A stretch of 64,000 bases of DNA from Asterochloris sp. CNOR1 (lineage: Eukaryota; Chlorophyta; Trebouxiophyceae; Trebouxiales; Trebouxiaceae), in the NCBI GenBank assembly GCA_963969365.1, contig OZ017757.1, forward strand, positions 1,426,001-1,490,000, in the 5' to 3' direction. Of this stretch, positions 34,083 to 46,300 are shown piece after piece. Both the position numbers and the translations under genes were made by a program. The notes beneath the pieces were generated by a model. The model did not search any database, was not told the origin of the DNA, and saw nothing but the letters and a program-made list of their open reading frames with translations. How positions within the stretch are numbered: the first letter of the stretch is position 1; each line of letters opens with the position of its first letter.

Positions 34083-37054
34083 TTACTTGCTGTAAAGGAA
34101 TGTCAGGCCCAGCAGGAAGAAGGCTGCCATCACCGAGAAGGCCCCTGCATAGTAGGGGTATGCTGGCGACAGAAAGCGCTCAAACTCATCATGCCTGAAC
34201 GGCCTCACAGGGATCTGAACAGATTGCTCTATGCTGGAGTATCCAAGGCGTTTGTGCTCAATGACAAACTTGAAGACGCCATAGACATCAGGCGCCTTGA
34301 AGTGGGCTGAGAAGGTGCCCTGCACAGCACAGGAAGAGTAACTTGCAGCAGCCAACATCAGCGTGCCGTTGCCGACCAGATGCAGGAAAGTCTGTCACTC
34401 AGATGCAGGACGGCGGCCGATGCAGTGCTCAAACTGCAGCTGGCCAGAAGCATGGGCAGCTGCCTTGCTGCATATAGCCCAGCAAGCATTCACGTCACCT
34501 TGCCATTGTCATGGAGTGTGGTCCTGACATGGGGGTCCAGCATGATGAAGTCTAGCTGCAGATCCTCAGACCTGCAAGCAAGGGAGATGTGCACCTACTG
34601 GCAGATGGCAGCAAGCTGGCTAAATGACCCATGAACCGCAGAAGGCAACGCCAAAAGGTACTGTCTGGCAGACAGCCCACATGCTGCGCGTACTGCTTAA
34701 ATTGAAACATTCGCCTGTGTGTCAGTAATGCCAAGCACTGTGCGCATCAGTCTGCATTTTCACCGCCCGCCTGCTGCACATCCAATGGCAGTCCGTCAAT
34801 GTGCCCTAGCAGTCCTCAAATCTGCCCCCTTGCTAGACTCCATGACACGTACCCCAAACAAGAGCCCGCCTCAGGTGCTGCCTGCTGCTTTTCCCTGACT
34901 CCTGCAAACGCGCCTCCAGCCCTCACAAAACAGCTGTGAAAGTACAGAGAGCCTCCCCCCGGAGGATCCCACTGGTGAAGCTTGTCCACCTTCTGCTCCT
35001 GGAGTGACACCAACAAGAGCCCTGCCAAACATCACCAAGAAGGGTACACACTGAAGCCAGCATCTCCCCATCAGCTCACCTGTAGGGCTGCCACCTGCCT
35101 CCCCTGAGCTCCTGGATGTCCACCTCCACGTCGATGTCATCATTGATGCGGTATAGAGCAGGCTGCTCGCTGCCCCCTTGCGCGTGGTGCCGCATGGGCG
35201 CCGCCTGCAGCACCCCCTGTTGGCTGAACGCCCACAGCGCAATGCCTGTGCAAAAGGCTTCATTGCCGGTGGCGCTGCAGAGGTGCCAAGTGGTCAGACA
35301 TGGAGCAGCTGACAGGCATGCCCAGAACATTTCATGGGCGTTGGCAAGCAGCCAACCCCTGAATGCACGAGAAGCGATCAGTGTGGTGTGGTGTTCTCAG
35401 TGCAGTGAGTATGCCGCAGCTGATGGGCCACAGCAGAGCATGATTGTTCAACTGAGTGTTTCTGTGGCACCAGATTTGACAGCAAGAGGCACCAAGGGGG
35501 CCACATGCTGCTTCGAAAGGTGCATCTGCAAACTCAACCAGCCAGAGACAATGCAGCCTCCAAGCTTGAAAAGGCAGCTTCAGTGGTGATGCAGGCATGT
35601 TTGCCTGCTCGAATGCGCATGGGTCCTCACCTGCCCTGCATGAGCTTATTGCTGCACATGTCAATGGACCCAAGGATTGCTGCCCTGGCATTGTTGCGGG
35701 CCTGCAGATAGAGGGCAGCTGATCAGCATCAGAACAGCAGGGTCTGAGACCACTGCTTGAGGAGTGCACAGTGCACTTGGATTCACACCACACCTGAACG
35801 ATGGCTGCCAGAGTAAGGTCTTTGCCTGCTGCCATCGTGTCTGACGCTGACTTGCCTGGCACCGCTGAGTACGCTGTGTCCTCTGCAGAGAGTGCTGCCC
35901 AAGCCTGCATGTGCAGAGGGCCACCTTCTGAGGCAGAAACACCATGCTCTTCACAGGAGGCTTGCAAATGTGTTGCCAGAAGCCTGAAGCCAGCATGAAC
36001 TGCACAAGTAGCAGGCCTATCTGCTCAGTGCAGGATGTGCATTCAAGCTACCAGGACATGCAGGCAGCTCGTTTGTGACTTCAGGAAGCTCACTGTGGTG
36101 CTGTCTGGTGAGATGGTAGCGGCAATACCATTGAACGCGACCTCCTGCAGCAGTGGCCAGAACACATATGAAGCGAGCGCCCGGTTTGAATGGGCACCAC
36201 GGGCCAGAGCTGCCAGCCGTCCTGTGGCCACTTAACATGAATGGGGGCCAAGGCTGACAGTGAGTCTGCAACAGAGGGCAGATTGAAGTGCTGGGCCTGG
36301 TGTGGCTAGCATGGGGGGTTAACGGCATGCATAGGCATCTGTTGGCCGAGTGCGCAGACTGTGTTACCTGAGGCTGCCTGTCTCCAAACACCGCCTTGCT
36401 CTGCAGCAAATTGCTGGTGGTGACAATATCAGGGCCTGCCCCTGCTGCCCTGTGAAAGTGGTCGTGCACTGCTGTGCCCTGACTCTCCATGTCAACACCC
36501 AGGTCTGACGCCAGGTCTCGCAGGTCATCAGACAGGTCAGAATCAACTGCCAATATGATGTCGCGGCCAGATTCCACGAACTCCAGCAGGGTCGAGGCTG
36601 AGATGTGGCTGCCAAAGCCTGCAGCGCACAGGATGCATCAGGGCAGCTGTCGGAGGCAGGTTGCACTCCACTCTGAGATTGTCTGGCATGCTTGGCTTCA
36701 TCAAAGGATCAGCCTGCGCACTGGGGGCTTGGCCACATTATCCTGTCTCAATCAAAGCATAAACTCACCGCTGATGCTGGATCCCATCACGACCACTTTG
36801 TCATAGAGGAACTCGTCATGCTGCTGCAGCCTGAGATCCTTGGAGCCCATCGGCTGGAAGGTGAGCGCGAACCCGTGATTACTGAGGGACTGGAAGAACT
36901 TGCTGTGTGTGTTCCTCTGTGCCAGCTCCCCCAGGAGCACCAGCACCTGATTCCCACCTACTGCTTCTGCAGCTCCATAGATCCCCACTGCCAGGAAAGC
37001 ACAGCAGAGGAGGGCAGCTCTGAACATGGCTATTCTGCTGGCTGCCCGGCTCAT
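34083..37054 (-). CDS. DDOST (OST48): oligosaccharyltransferase 48 kDa subunit (OST48/DDOST/WBP1)
   Basis: Non-catalytic ER membrane subunit of the complex that transfers the lipid-linked glycan to Asn of new proteins. The start at 37054 (MSRAASRIAMFRAALLCCAF) gives a signal peptide. Diagnostic stretches follow: NQVLVLLGELAQRNTHSKFF and LRLQQHDEFLYDKVVVM (36.9 kb), then FVESGRDIILAVDSDLSDDL and LASDLGVDMESQGTAVHDHF (36.5 kb), ARNNARAAILGSIDMCS (35.7 kb), and the C-terminal membrane anchor YYAGAFSVMAAFFLLGLTFL ending in YSK at 34083. These match OST48 in order along the protein. Several introns separate them. The start codon lies 212 bp from that of the divergent PDZ-like gene. Confidence 0.93.
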
Positions 37055-37266
37055 AGATCGACTCACAACCAAGCTTGCAACTGCCTCATATTGAACATGC
37101 CGGTCGCAGATGCACCATAGATCCCATCAGGGCCGAGCTGGGCGTTAACCTATCTGCAGGTGCAGGGTTTGAATTTGTCAGATTGGTTGTGAAGTGTGAC
37201 TTCACAGCAAAAGCAGCAACTGCACAACGTCTCATTGTGGGAGCACCTAGAGCCAGTGTCAACGAT
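37055..37266. promoter_or_regulatory. short bidirectional promoter region, OST48 / PDZ-like
   Basis: Only 212 bp separate the ATG of OST48 (minus) and the ATG of the PDZ-like gene (plus), so the two probably share promoter sequence. No TATA box or named site was recognised. Confidence 0.5.
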
Positions 37267-38609
37267 ATGGTATCGATTGGCATGTGTGGCCAGCATGCAT
37301 GCAAGACAGCCTTCATGCCCAGGCAATGCATACCGCAACAAGCCAGCACGTCAGGAGGCTTCAGGACTGGGCACATGGCATCTCCTCTCAGGCATCAGAG
37401 AAGGCAGCAAACCAGTAGGAGCAGCCTGGCTGTGCGAGCAGAAGCTACACCCATTGAACTTGTCCTGACAGGCGATGAGGGGGCCCCCCCTCTCAAGCAG
37501 GTCTTCAGGCAAGCATCCAAGCCTTCAAGAAACATGCACACCTTCCTCCCTCCCATGACTGGCATGCCAATGTCCGGCTGCAGAGTGGATGAGGGCAGGG
37601 AGCTGCACAGCATTCCACTACAAAGGCCCCTAGGCGCCACATTGGCAGGCAAGTGCGGCCACAAGTGCATGGTGGTCTTACTTGGGCATTCAGCCGCACT
37701 GCTAGTTTTGCCAAGCTGACCACCTTGCCCCTGTGTGCACAGAGAAGCACGGCAAAATCATAATAGAGAAAATTAGGGATGGAAGCAACGCTGCACTGGC
37801 AGGCCTGCAGCTGAATGATGTTGTGCGGGCCACCACAGCTCGTGCAAAGGTAGGCTGCCCAGAACTTGATTGCCTTGGAGGTGGCAACTCAAATCATAAA
37901 GCCTTTGCAGAACAGTATTTCAGTAGTATCATCTAGACAGCTTTCTTGGGCATTGCTTCCCTCTGGGGATAGCTTGGAGGGTAGCTCACAGGCTTATTGC
38001 CACCTGCAGGATGCGCCTCCAGCTGCCACCAAAGAGACAAGCCGGTGAACCTCTGGCGTTTGCCATGTCTGCCTGGCAGCAGAGGCAGCAGCCTTCATGG
38101 ATTGCCATGCAAGGCAACTTGGAGCCCGCTCTGGCACCTTGTCGGCACCATCTGTTCACAGCTACCATTCTGGATCTGAGCTTTCTGCTGGCTGCTGCTG
38201 CTACATCACTTGGTCCTGCAGTGGCGGTAGCTGTTCACATGGTAGCTCAAGCAGCAGAATCCCGCAAAACCTTCTGTGTGCAGCTTAGCATGCATCATCT
38301 GCTCCCAGAGGGCTCCCACTCCTACTGCCTTGCTCCAGCTGCAGCCGCTGCTCAGCTGGGTCCAAGCAGCTTGCTATACCTGTCCTATGCAGGGCCAGGT
38401 CCAAACAGGACTTCTTTGGCAGACTTGTGCTGATTGATGCTGAGAAGGAGAGCTTCGACACCTTTCTGGCAGCCCTGGAGAGCAGCAAATGCGCCAGCTG
38501 CGACGTCACTCTGGTGGTGGACCGGCCTAAGGGGCAGCACAAGGAGAGCCCTCAGAGTCACATGGACAAACCTGAGCTGAAGGAGGATGAGGGGTCTTTC
38601 ATAGCTTGA
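37267..38609 (+). CDS. plastid-targeted PDZ-like domain protein
   Basis: Five exons join in phase (37267-37500, 37603-37648, 37743-37849, 38010-38044, 38393-38609) for about 212 residues. The N-terminus is rich in Ser, Arg and Gln without acidic residues until LAVRAEATPIELVL, a typical chloroplast transit peptide with cleavage near AVRAEA. The middle LAEKHGKIIIEKIRDGSN followed by AALAGLQLNDVVRATTA is the peptide-binding-loop and GL-N-DV part of a PDZ fold. The C-terminal exon contains FFGRLVLIDAEKESFDTFLA and CDVTLVVDRP and ends in an acidic tail. The exact function is unknown; PDZ-type stromal proteins often act as adaptors. The second exon is small and its 5' border (AG|CTGCAC) is the least sure joint. 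Confidence 0.7.
37649..37742 (+). other. GC-AG intron in the PDZ-like gene
   Basis: Exon sequence ...TTGGCAG is followed by GCAAGTGCGG, and the acceptor is ...GTGCACAG with the next exon AGAAGCACGG. This joint gives the uninterrupted LAEKHGKIIIEK. It is a strong GC donor match. Confidence 0.75.
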
Positions 38610-38766
38610 GCACAGTGTGACACAGCAACAGCTGCAGCAGCAGAGATGCTCCTTTCCCTTACTTGTTCAGTTTCAACTTAATGGCAGCCTCAGCATTCCA
38701 ATTAAAGTGAGACCTGTGCCACCAAGAAAAGCAGAGTTGCGATACCCATCCACAGTGTCATACACG

Positions 38767-39711
38767 TCAGAGGCCAGCAACGCTTTCAAGAAATTTGTCA
38801 GCAGTGCTGCATGTCAGTTCCCCTGTCTCCTCCAGTTGCCAAGCCCTGATTTTGAGGTTGTCCAGCAGCATGGCATACCGCCTGCCCCTCAGCCCAAAAG
38901 GGCCAGCATCGAAGGTTGCGCCCAGGGCCTTTCCCAACTGGCCTTTGGGATCGGACAGGAACAGCATGTCATCATCCACCCCAAAGCTCTTGGCCCATGC
39001 TGCCATAGCAAAAGGTGTGTCCATGCTGACCACTGCTAGGCTGGTTCCTTGAGCAGCAAGCTTTGGCACGGCCTGCAGCAGGGCGCAGCTCCAGATGCAA
39101 CCAAGCAGCGGTGCAGCAGGCAGCGCTGCATAGGCAGAACATTGCTAATGGGATCTGAGCAGGAGTAACAGGCAGGCACCAGCAAACATTGCTGGTGGGA
39201 TCTGAGCAGGAGTAACAGGCAGGCACGACCATTGCTGGTGACAAGGCCATCCTGCAGCAAGGCCGTCAGGCAGACCCACCTGCCTCCAGTCTGGGATGTG
39301 AACGCTGCTGCACCCTGGGGAGAAGGCCATGGGGGTGCTCAGCAGCAGCACTCTCTGGCCCCGGAAGATCTGCCGTGTTGAGACGAAGGAGGATGGCTTT
39401 GGGTCACCACTGCTGGGCAGTACAAGGGTGGCCTCAGGTATCAGGTCTCCCACTTGAACCTGCAGACAGCATCACAGCTTGCTGTCACATTTGCCCTGGC
39501 CTGAAATGCATACGCAGAACCAGCAATCAGCCGCACCAAGCACTGCACCTGAACCTACAGGGCGCTGCTTGAGGAAGGCGGGCATTCTAAAGGTGGCAAC
39601 CAGCCGTGACCGATCTGGCCACCACTCTGTACGCTCTATTGTGGCCAGAGCAAAGGCCAAGGTTGCCACCAGGAGGCCTGCACCCAAAGCAGGCTTCAGC
39701 CTGCCAGCCAT
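38767..39711 (-). CDS. peroxiredoxin-5/PrxII-like protein with N-terminal anchor or leader
   Basis: Thiol peroxidase family. Three exons join in phase: 39711-39559, 39459-39280 and 39072-38767, for 212 residues. Exon 1 gives a hydrophobic segment (LGAGLLVATLAFALATI) of signal-anchor or leader type. Exon 2 has the PrxII signature: VQVGDLIPEATLVLPSSG, FVSTRQIFRGQRVLLLSTP, then MAFSPGCSSVHIPDW, where the Cys is the peroxidatic residue (usual form GAFTPTCS). Exon 3 continues LAVVSMDTPFAMAAWAKSFG, LFLSDPKGQLGKALGA and RYAMLLDNLKI. The position where PrxII enzymes carry the resolving Cys (IxCxSVND) here has Val, so a one-Cys mechanism is likely; a late Cys (GELTCST) could substitute. It converges on the PDZ-like gene, 157 bp apart. 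Confidence 0.82.
39138..39240. repeat. tandem repeat inside the peroxiredoxin second intron
   Basis: The unit 'attgct..tgggatctgagcaggagtaacaggcaggcacca' of about 47 bp occurs at about 39141 and 39188, with a partial third copy at 39231. Confidence 0.75.
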
Positions 39712-40357
39712 CAGATGCTTCTCCAAGCAGCAGCATCAGGCAGGGGAGGACACGCGCCTCGCATGACCCAAACTACTCCTCTGTCAGGGCGTCGCCGCCT
39801 CCTCAATTGCCTGACAGCATGTGTCTCAGGCCTGTGGGGCACCCTGCTGGGGCTTTGCTGTTGATCAACAACCATGGGCTGATCTGCTGCAGCCTGGCTG
39901 GATGCTTGATACAATTCTGAACTGGGCCCAGAACGGCCTAGGTCAAGCACAGCTGCAGGAATTCAAGGCATTGTTGTTTATAGCGGTGCTTGATATTGCT
40001 TGGCCAGTGCTGTGCTGTGCGGGCAAGGGGCACAAGAAGGGGGCGACGTCAAGGGACATCCGGATCAGCCCGCCTGCAGACCTCTCACCCAAGTTCTTCA
40101 ACCCTTTGATCGTTACCTGGTCGACCTAGGCAGCCGTTGGAGCCTTACCAGGAGCGGCCTGCCTGGCCAGGAAGCCTGAGGAGAAAGCCAAGAGGCGACA
40201 GCCAATTTGAAAAAGGCGGGAGAGGGGCCAGCTTGCAGCTTGCCAGCCCAGAGGCTGCAGGGCGCCTCGTGCACAAGGCAGCTAGCCCCCCCAACAGCTC
40301 ATTGAGCCCAGCAGGCGCTGTCGGTTTTCTGTGCAGCTCCCCATCAGCAGGATCGCA
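39712..40357. promoter_or_regulatory. divergent intergenic region, peroxiredoxin / CAP protein
   Basis: Start codons point away from each other across 646 bp. A plus-strand open frame crosses 39821-40129 but lacks an ATG start and resembles nothing known. Confidence 0.4.
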
Positions 40358-43300
40358 ATGCGCTTTTGCCTCACAGCCACAGCATGCCTGCTGTCAAGCC
40401 TCGCAGCGGGTCGAACTGCTGCACAAGCCCAGCAGGTTGTGTACAGCATAGCAGGCACCAGCAGCGGGCAAAGTGTGCCTGTGCCAGCGCCTGTGGCAGG
40501 GCCTGCAGTCCCAGCCATTGGTGCGGAACCCTTCCAGAATCGGCCTGTGAGCAACACAGCAGTGAATGTGACCGCTGGGGGCAACACAGCCCAGATCAAC
40601 TGTGCCAACCCTGAGGACTGCCTGGCCCAGTGCTCCACAGACAACATCTTTCAGCCCACCAGCGGAGGCAATCAGCTCACAGAGAGCAACTTGGCCACAC
40701 TGGTGGGTTGCGGGGCCCTGGTCTCGACTTAATATGTTGGCTGCCGCACAGCACGCAGTGCTGCTAGTAATGGCTGTACCTGTGTGGGCGTGCTGGACAT
40801 GTGCTCTCGTCAGCTCTGGTCTGGACCGGCTGGGTGCTCTGGAGCAGCCTGAGATAGCCAGTGCGTCTGTGGAGTGCAGCATCAAGACGTTGCACTGCAT
40901 CAACATGAGCTGCAAGGTTTTGATGCTGCACTCCACAGACGCACTGGCTAGAAGCTTCCTGTGGCCAGCTTGACTTGCTGGACGTGCACTGCAAAGCCAG
41001 AGTGCAGGTCAGCAATGCAAATGGTGCTCTGCAGCTAAGCCAGTGCAGCAGCACCTTTGGGCAGGCCCCAAGACACAGGCCCTATGCCACAACCTCTCTG
41101 CTGAGCCTGCCCTGCAATGCCCTGCAGCTGAGCCAGTGCGCCAACGCCTTCCGGCAGGCCCCTGAGGTCTTTGCCGGCGACATCAATGCCGTCTGCAGCT
41201 TTGCAGACTTTCAGGCGAACATCACCACCCCACGAAGGGGACCCCTGAACACAGACCCTGTGCTGGCTGGTGTGGCTCAGAACTTCTCCCAGGAAGAGGC
41301 TGCCCAGAACTTTTTTGACCACTATGCCCCAGATGGCAGCAACCCATACACGCGCATCATTGCGGTGAGGCTGCGTCACGCATGCCCTCCAGGTCACTCT
41401 GCTGAAAGCAAGGCTCAGCCTGCAGCGCAACCGTGCTGTGACGCTGCGCTCTCCATCTTGTCATGTTGTCTCCGCTGTTGCTGGGCCCTCAATGTGCAGT
41501 GCACCACACGGCTGACAGCTGTACTGTCCATGCACAGGGGTTTGTGCTGCATACAAGCATCAGGCCTTGCCTCAGCCAGGGCAGTGCAGCACAAGCAAGT
41601 GGTGGTTCCCCAGCAAGTCCTAAGTTGTCGTGCTGCTGCAGGCCATCCCCAATGCCGTCTATGTGGGAGAGGTCATTGCTGGAGGCTATACCTCTGTGCG
41701 GGAGGTCATGGTTCACTTCTTCTGGTGAGCAGCTTCACCCTTGACCTCCGCTGCCTGCTGTGGTTTAAGGCATGATTGATGGCAAGGTCAAGCTGTGTTG
41801 ACCTCTGTTGAGCACAGCCCCTTGGGAAGGGGCTGGATGCAGGCGAGCCATGTATAAATTTGCATGAGACACAAGCAGATGGGCAAAATTCCTGCGCCAC
41901 CAGCCTCCCTCGTGTGCCTGCAGCTCCCCTGAGCACAGAGCGATCCTCACGGTGAGCTCTGGCACCGCACGTCCTGGCCAGTCTGATGCGCAAGCATCTG
42001 CTGAGCTCCCCCACCAAACACCTTGTAATTTCTGCCGTGCCAGCCTGCCTGCCAGCACACTCCCTGCAGCCTTCCACATACCCCTGTTGTGCCAGTGTGC
42101 CCGCCCTGCTGCAGAGTTGTGGTTATGACGCGATGGGCTGGGGTGTTGAGTATGATGGCAATGCTGGCGGGATCCCCTGGTCCTCCCCACCTGACACTTA
42201 CAATGCTTACTGGGTCGGCGATCTGGACTGTACAACTCCCGGGGGCTGCTCCTGCCCTGAGACAGCGGTGAGCCAGAGAGTGCCTCCCATGTCTGGCAGT
42301 GGGGCGTTGACTAAGGGCGCATCCTGCTGGAGCAGCGTCCAGACTGGCACCTGCAAAAAGGCACCGCAACTGGCTGAGTGGTGCATTTGGTGCTGCTGCA
42401 GCATCATTTCAGCTGCTAGAGGACTGGAATGGTCTTCAAGTGTCTGCTGTCCACAGCGCCAAGCGTCAGGCACCTGCTCATGCCTGCAGACAGAGTTCAA
42501 CACCTCAGCCTCTCCTGAGCCAGCCACTTCTCAGCCCAGCCTCACTGAATCCGCCACAAGCCCCATCATTGTCACAGCAGCACCAGAGGTGTTATCAGTG
42601 AGTTTGCCAGCAGATAATACCGCGCCCAAGCTTTGATCTCAAGCTTTAAGCTGCACATATCCGCTGCACTGCTGCCTCTACCCAGGCCTGAGCTGCTTCC
42701 TGTGGCTCGCAAATGTTGAGCCCAATTTCGAGATATGCGTGTCTGGTGTGCTGTTGCCTCCACCAACATGAGCCCTGCCGATCAATGCGTACAGCCTCCG
42801 GCGGCAGTAAGCACCTCTGCTCCAGCTACTCCCGAGCTGACAGCAGCCAGGGGATCATCACCGAGCACCTCTGCTCCAGCCTCTCCCACCTCAGCACCCA
42901 GCAGCCCATCACAGCCACCTCCGCCAACCACTGCTGGAGCCAGCATTTTGCCAACGCCGGCCACGGCGTCCAACTTCACAGTGCCGCTGGGCTATGCCCC
43001 CTTGGTCGCCTTCACTGCTACCTTCACAGCCATCCCCAGCAAGAGCCTGACGCCTGGACAGGCAGGACCACCATGCATGACCACACTGCACAGCCCTGCA
43101 ATTGCTGCACCTTGAGATGTAATCATGCTATTTCCTGTCAGCCTTCTGCCGTTCAGGCCATAGAGGGGGTGCTGCCAGTATCTTTGGTGGGATGTTGGAG
43201 TTGCATAGGAAGCTGGCTTGGCTGGCAACCCTGCACACAGTATTCTCAGCCGTTGCGTTTCTGCAGAGCACGCTGGGTGCCACTGCTGATTACGGAGGTC

Positions 43301-46300
43301 GCCGAAGCTGTGCAGCCACGGGCAACCCCTAAAGATCTTATTCATGTTGGCCCACAGGTTGCCAGGCTGTGTCCTTCTCCTGAAGGGGCCATGCCACTCT
43401 GCTGCAGGTCACTGAGGTGGCTGGCACAGTGAACACAGCCATCTCAGCATATGTGGGGGGCCTGCCCCTTGGGGTGTCTATCTCACCATACACTGAGTTC
43501 CCCCAGGCCCAGACCTACATCAACAACACCCTGTCAGGTGGTGGAGCCTCCCTGCTGCCGCAGCGACGGCGCAAGCTCATGCAGGGCAGCGCCAGCCAGC
43601 AGTCGACCGTGAGCTTCCTTATAGCCTTCCAAGCAGGGGCACCAGCCTCTGCAGCCGCTGACATCCAGTCGGCGGTGGCCTCCGCCATTGCACCCCTCAT
43701 TGCAACCATCAGCACTGTGGCCACAGGAGCAGGTAAGCACAATGATACCGCAGCAGTTCAGCAGCGGGAGCATTGGCGCATAACACCTTGCTGCATCATG
43801 TCCAGATGCTTAGCCCTCAGAGGGCTGCCTGTGGCATCCTAATGGCATGCGGTGTCATGCGGTGTGCTGCTGCTGGGCCGCCAAGTCCACCCTGCAGCAC
43901 ATTGAAAGATCAAGATGCTACCTGCCAAAGAGACGCCCTGTTGGAGAGGGTATTCCTGGCTGCACCCTGCACAGCATCATCATGTTTGGCGCCCTGCTCA
44001 CAACAAAGCTCCACCATAAGCCTCTGGCGAGATGTTTGGCCTGACAAAATGCTATATCAGCCAAGTCACCTGCTTGTGACTGCAGCCAACACCTTCAACA
44101 CGACAGTCCAGTTCCCACCCAACAACCAGGTCTCCACCACCCCAGGACAGGCCACCGCAGCCGCTGTGCAGTTCAACAGGAACGTCCAGACTAGCCCCGA
44201 CACAGTGTTTGCCTCCCTCATTGCGAGCGCTGGCCCCATCACAATCAGTGGCGCTTTCTTGAGGGACGTCATAGTCAACTCTGCGGCAACCGCCACAGGA
44301 TCAGGCACCCTGGCGCCCTCGCTGCTGGCAACTGGCACAGGTGGCGCTGAGGAGTCCCCTACTCCAGGGGTGTCACCCAGTCCACCAGCCTCAACAGGCA
44401 CTGTTGGCACATCGCCCAGCACGCCAGGTGGTGTTCCCAGCCCAGCTGCTTTGACTGCCGCGCCTGTCAGCCCAAATCCTCAGATCTTAACGACCACTTC
44501 GCCGCCCAGTTCGCCAGAGAGCACTCCCAGCCCAGCTGCCACAACTGAGGGGCCTGTCAGCCCCAGAATTTTGGCCTCGACGAGCCTTCCAACCTCACCG
44601 TCTGCTCCAGTCAGCGAGTCTGCTGCAGATGAGAGCAGTGGTACGCCGGAGCCACTGGGCACACTTGCTCCACCCACAACTGGTGAGCTGGTCACGCAGT
44701 CCAGCCCATTGGCATCTGGATTGTCTTTGCCAGGCCTACCAGTGCCTAAAGTGTTGCCCAGGATGCCATATTGCCCAGCCCTCATAACAACTGTGACAAT
44801 ACGGGTCCACAGCTGGAGTGTCCTGCACCAGTGGCGGTATAGATGATGACCTTCAAGGCCACTGCTGCAGGCATGATCACAGTGGCAGCCCCTGCTCCTG
44901 CGCCGGCTCCTTACATGGCATCACAGGCAACAGGTGAGTGCTGCCAAGCCACAAGAGCTCTGCACATGCGTGCAGACCCAGCGACGCCTGCGCTTTCTAG
45001 TCAGAACAGATGCTGCCAGTGCTTGAGCCATGGCTAGAGGCACAGCACAGCACACAGCCTGGCATTGCCTCACAGGAGCGGACATCCCCCACAAGGACCA
45101 AGTTGCAGTCCTGTATCGCTGTGACTCCTCCAGCAAAGACAGGCTATCTGAGTCATTCAATCCTCACTGCTGGAGAACACTGTGGCCCTGGCTTGTTGCA
45201 GGCGCCCCCATGAGCCCATCTGGTCGAACGCCCCCACCTCCGTCCTACAGCACGGCAGTCCCTGTAACAACAGTTTCAGCACCGCTCTTTAGCCAGAGCC
45301 CCCACTTGCTCACAGCAGCACCTGCCACCACCACAGTGCCGGCACTTTTTGGCACCGCAAGCCCACCCTTCACCACAGCCAGCCCCACGCAACACTCCAG
45401 CCCAGCCACAAGCCCTGCTAGCCTGGTCACTCAGATCCCCTCGCCAACGGCTACCACAGCCGGCCCAACCACCTCCACCACCATGGCACCAACAACTCTG
45501 CAGCGCACTGCTGCACCAAGCAGCGCCAGCTCAAATTCGCCAAGCAGTCCAACCACCACGACTGCAACCAGCAGCCCCAGCGGCACGCAGGCGCCGGGAA
45601 GCCCCCATTCGCCGCCTTCTGAGACGCCCAGCCCTGCTGTGAGCTCGCCCGAGCCCACCATGGCAGCACCCATGGTCTTTAATGTTCGCGTGGCCTTCCC
45701 CAGCAATGCCACGGTGGCAGCTCAGAACCTGGCCGGCACCCTGAACAGCACGTCTGACAAGGTCCTGTACCCAGTTGTGGCGCTGAATGGGGCCGTGAAC
45801 GTGTCAGACCTCAGCTTGACAGCGCAGCCGCTGGTTGCTTCTGCGCCGGCACCAGCCCCTGGCCCCCTTCCTGGTGAGAAATCCCTGCAAATGCTGTTGA
45901 CTACCTTTTGAGGTCATATAGAATGTTGGCAGAATGTTGGCAGCATCAGGGCCTGTGAGTCTCTTTATGCCCTGCACAGTCTGCAGCACCAACACAGCAT
46001 GGCGCCTTGTTTCGGCAGCAGTTTGAAGACTTCAAGCTGCAGGGCTACAGAGGTGGGAATCTGATCCTTATGTTATTGGTTGCAGGATATCCGGCCGCAG
46101 CTGCCCAGATAGCACCCACAGCGAGCCTGACATCGAGCACCACACAAGCAGGTGGGCCAGCGGCAAACACCACTGAATTGAAGCCTTGGCTGATGTGCCG
46201 GTTAGAACAGCCTCATGCCAGAGGCTGCACCACTGTGCTTGTCCTTACTTAGAGCCTGCTGTGTGTGATGGCCACCATGAGGCCACATTGACAGAGCGTG

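Noticed and set aside
39821-40129. Plus-strand frame upstream of the CAP gene
   Set aside because: Begins with a non-ATG codon and has no recognisable domain; lies in the divergent promoter region.
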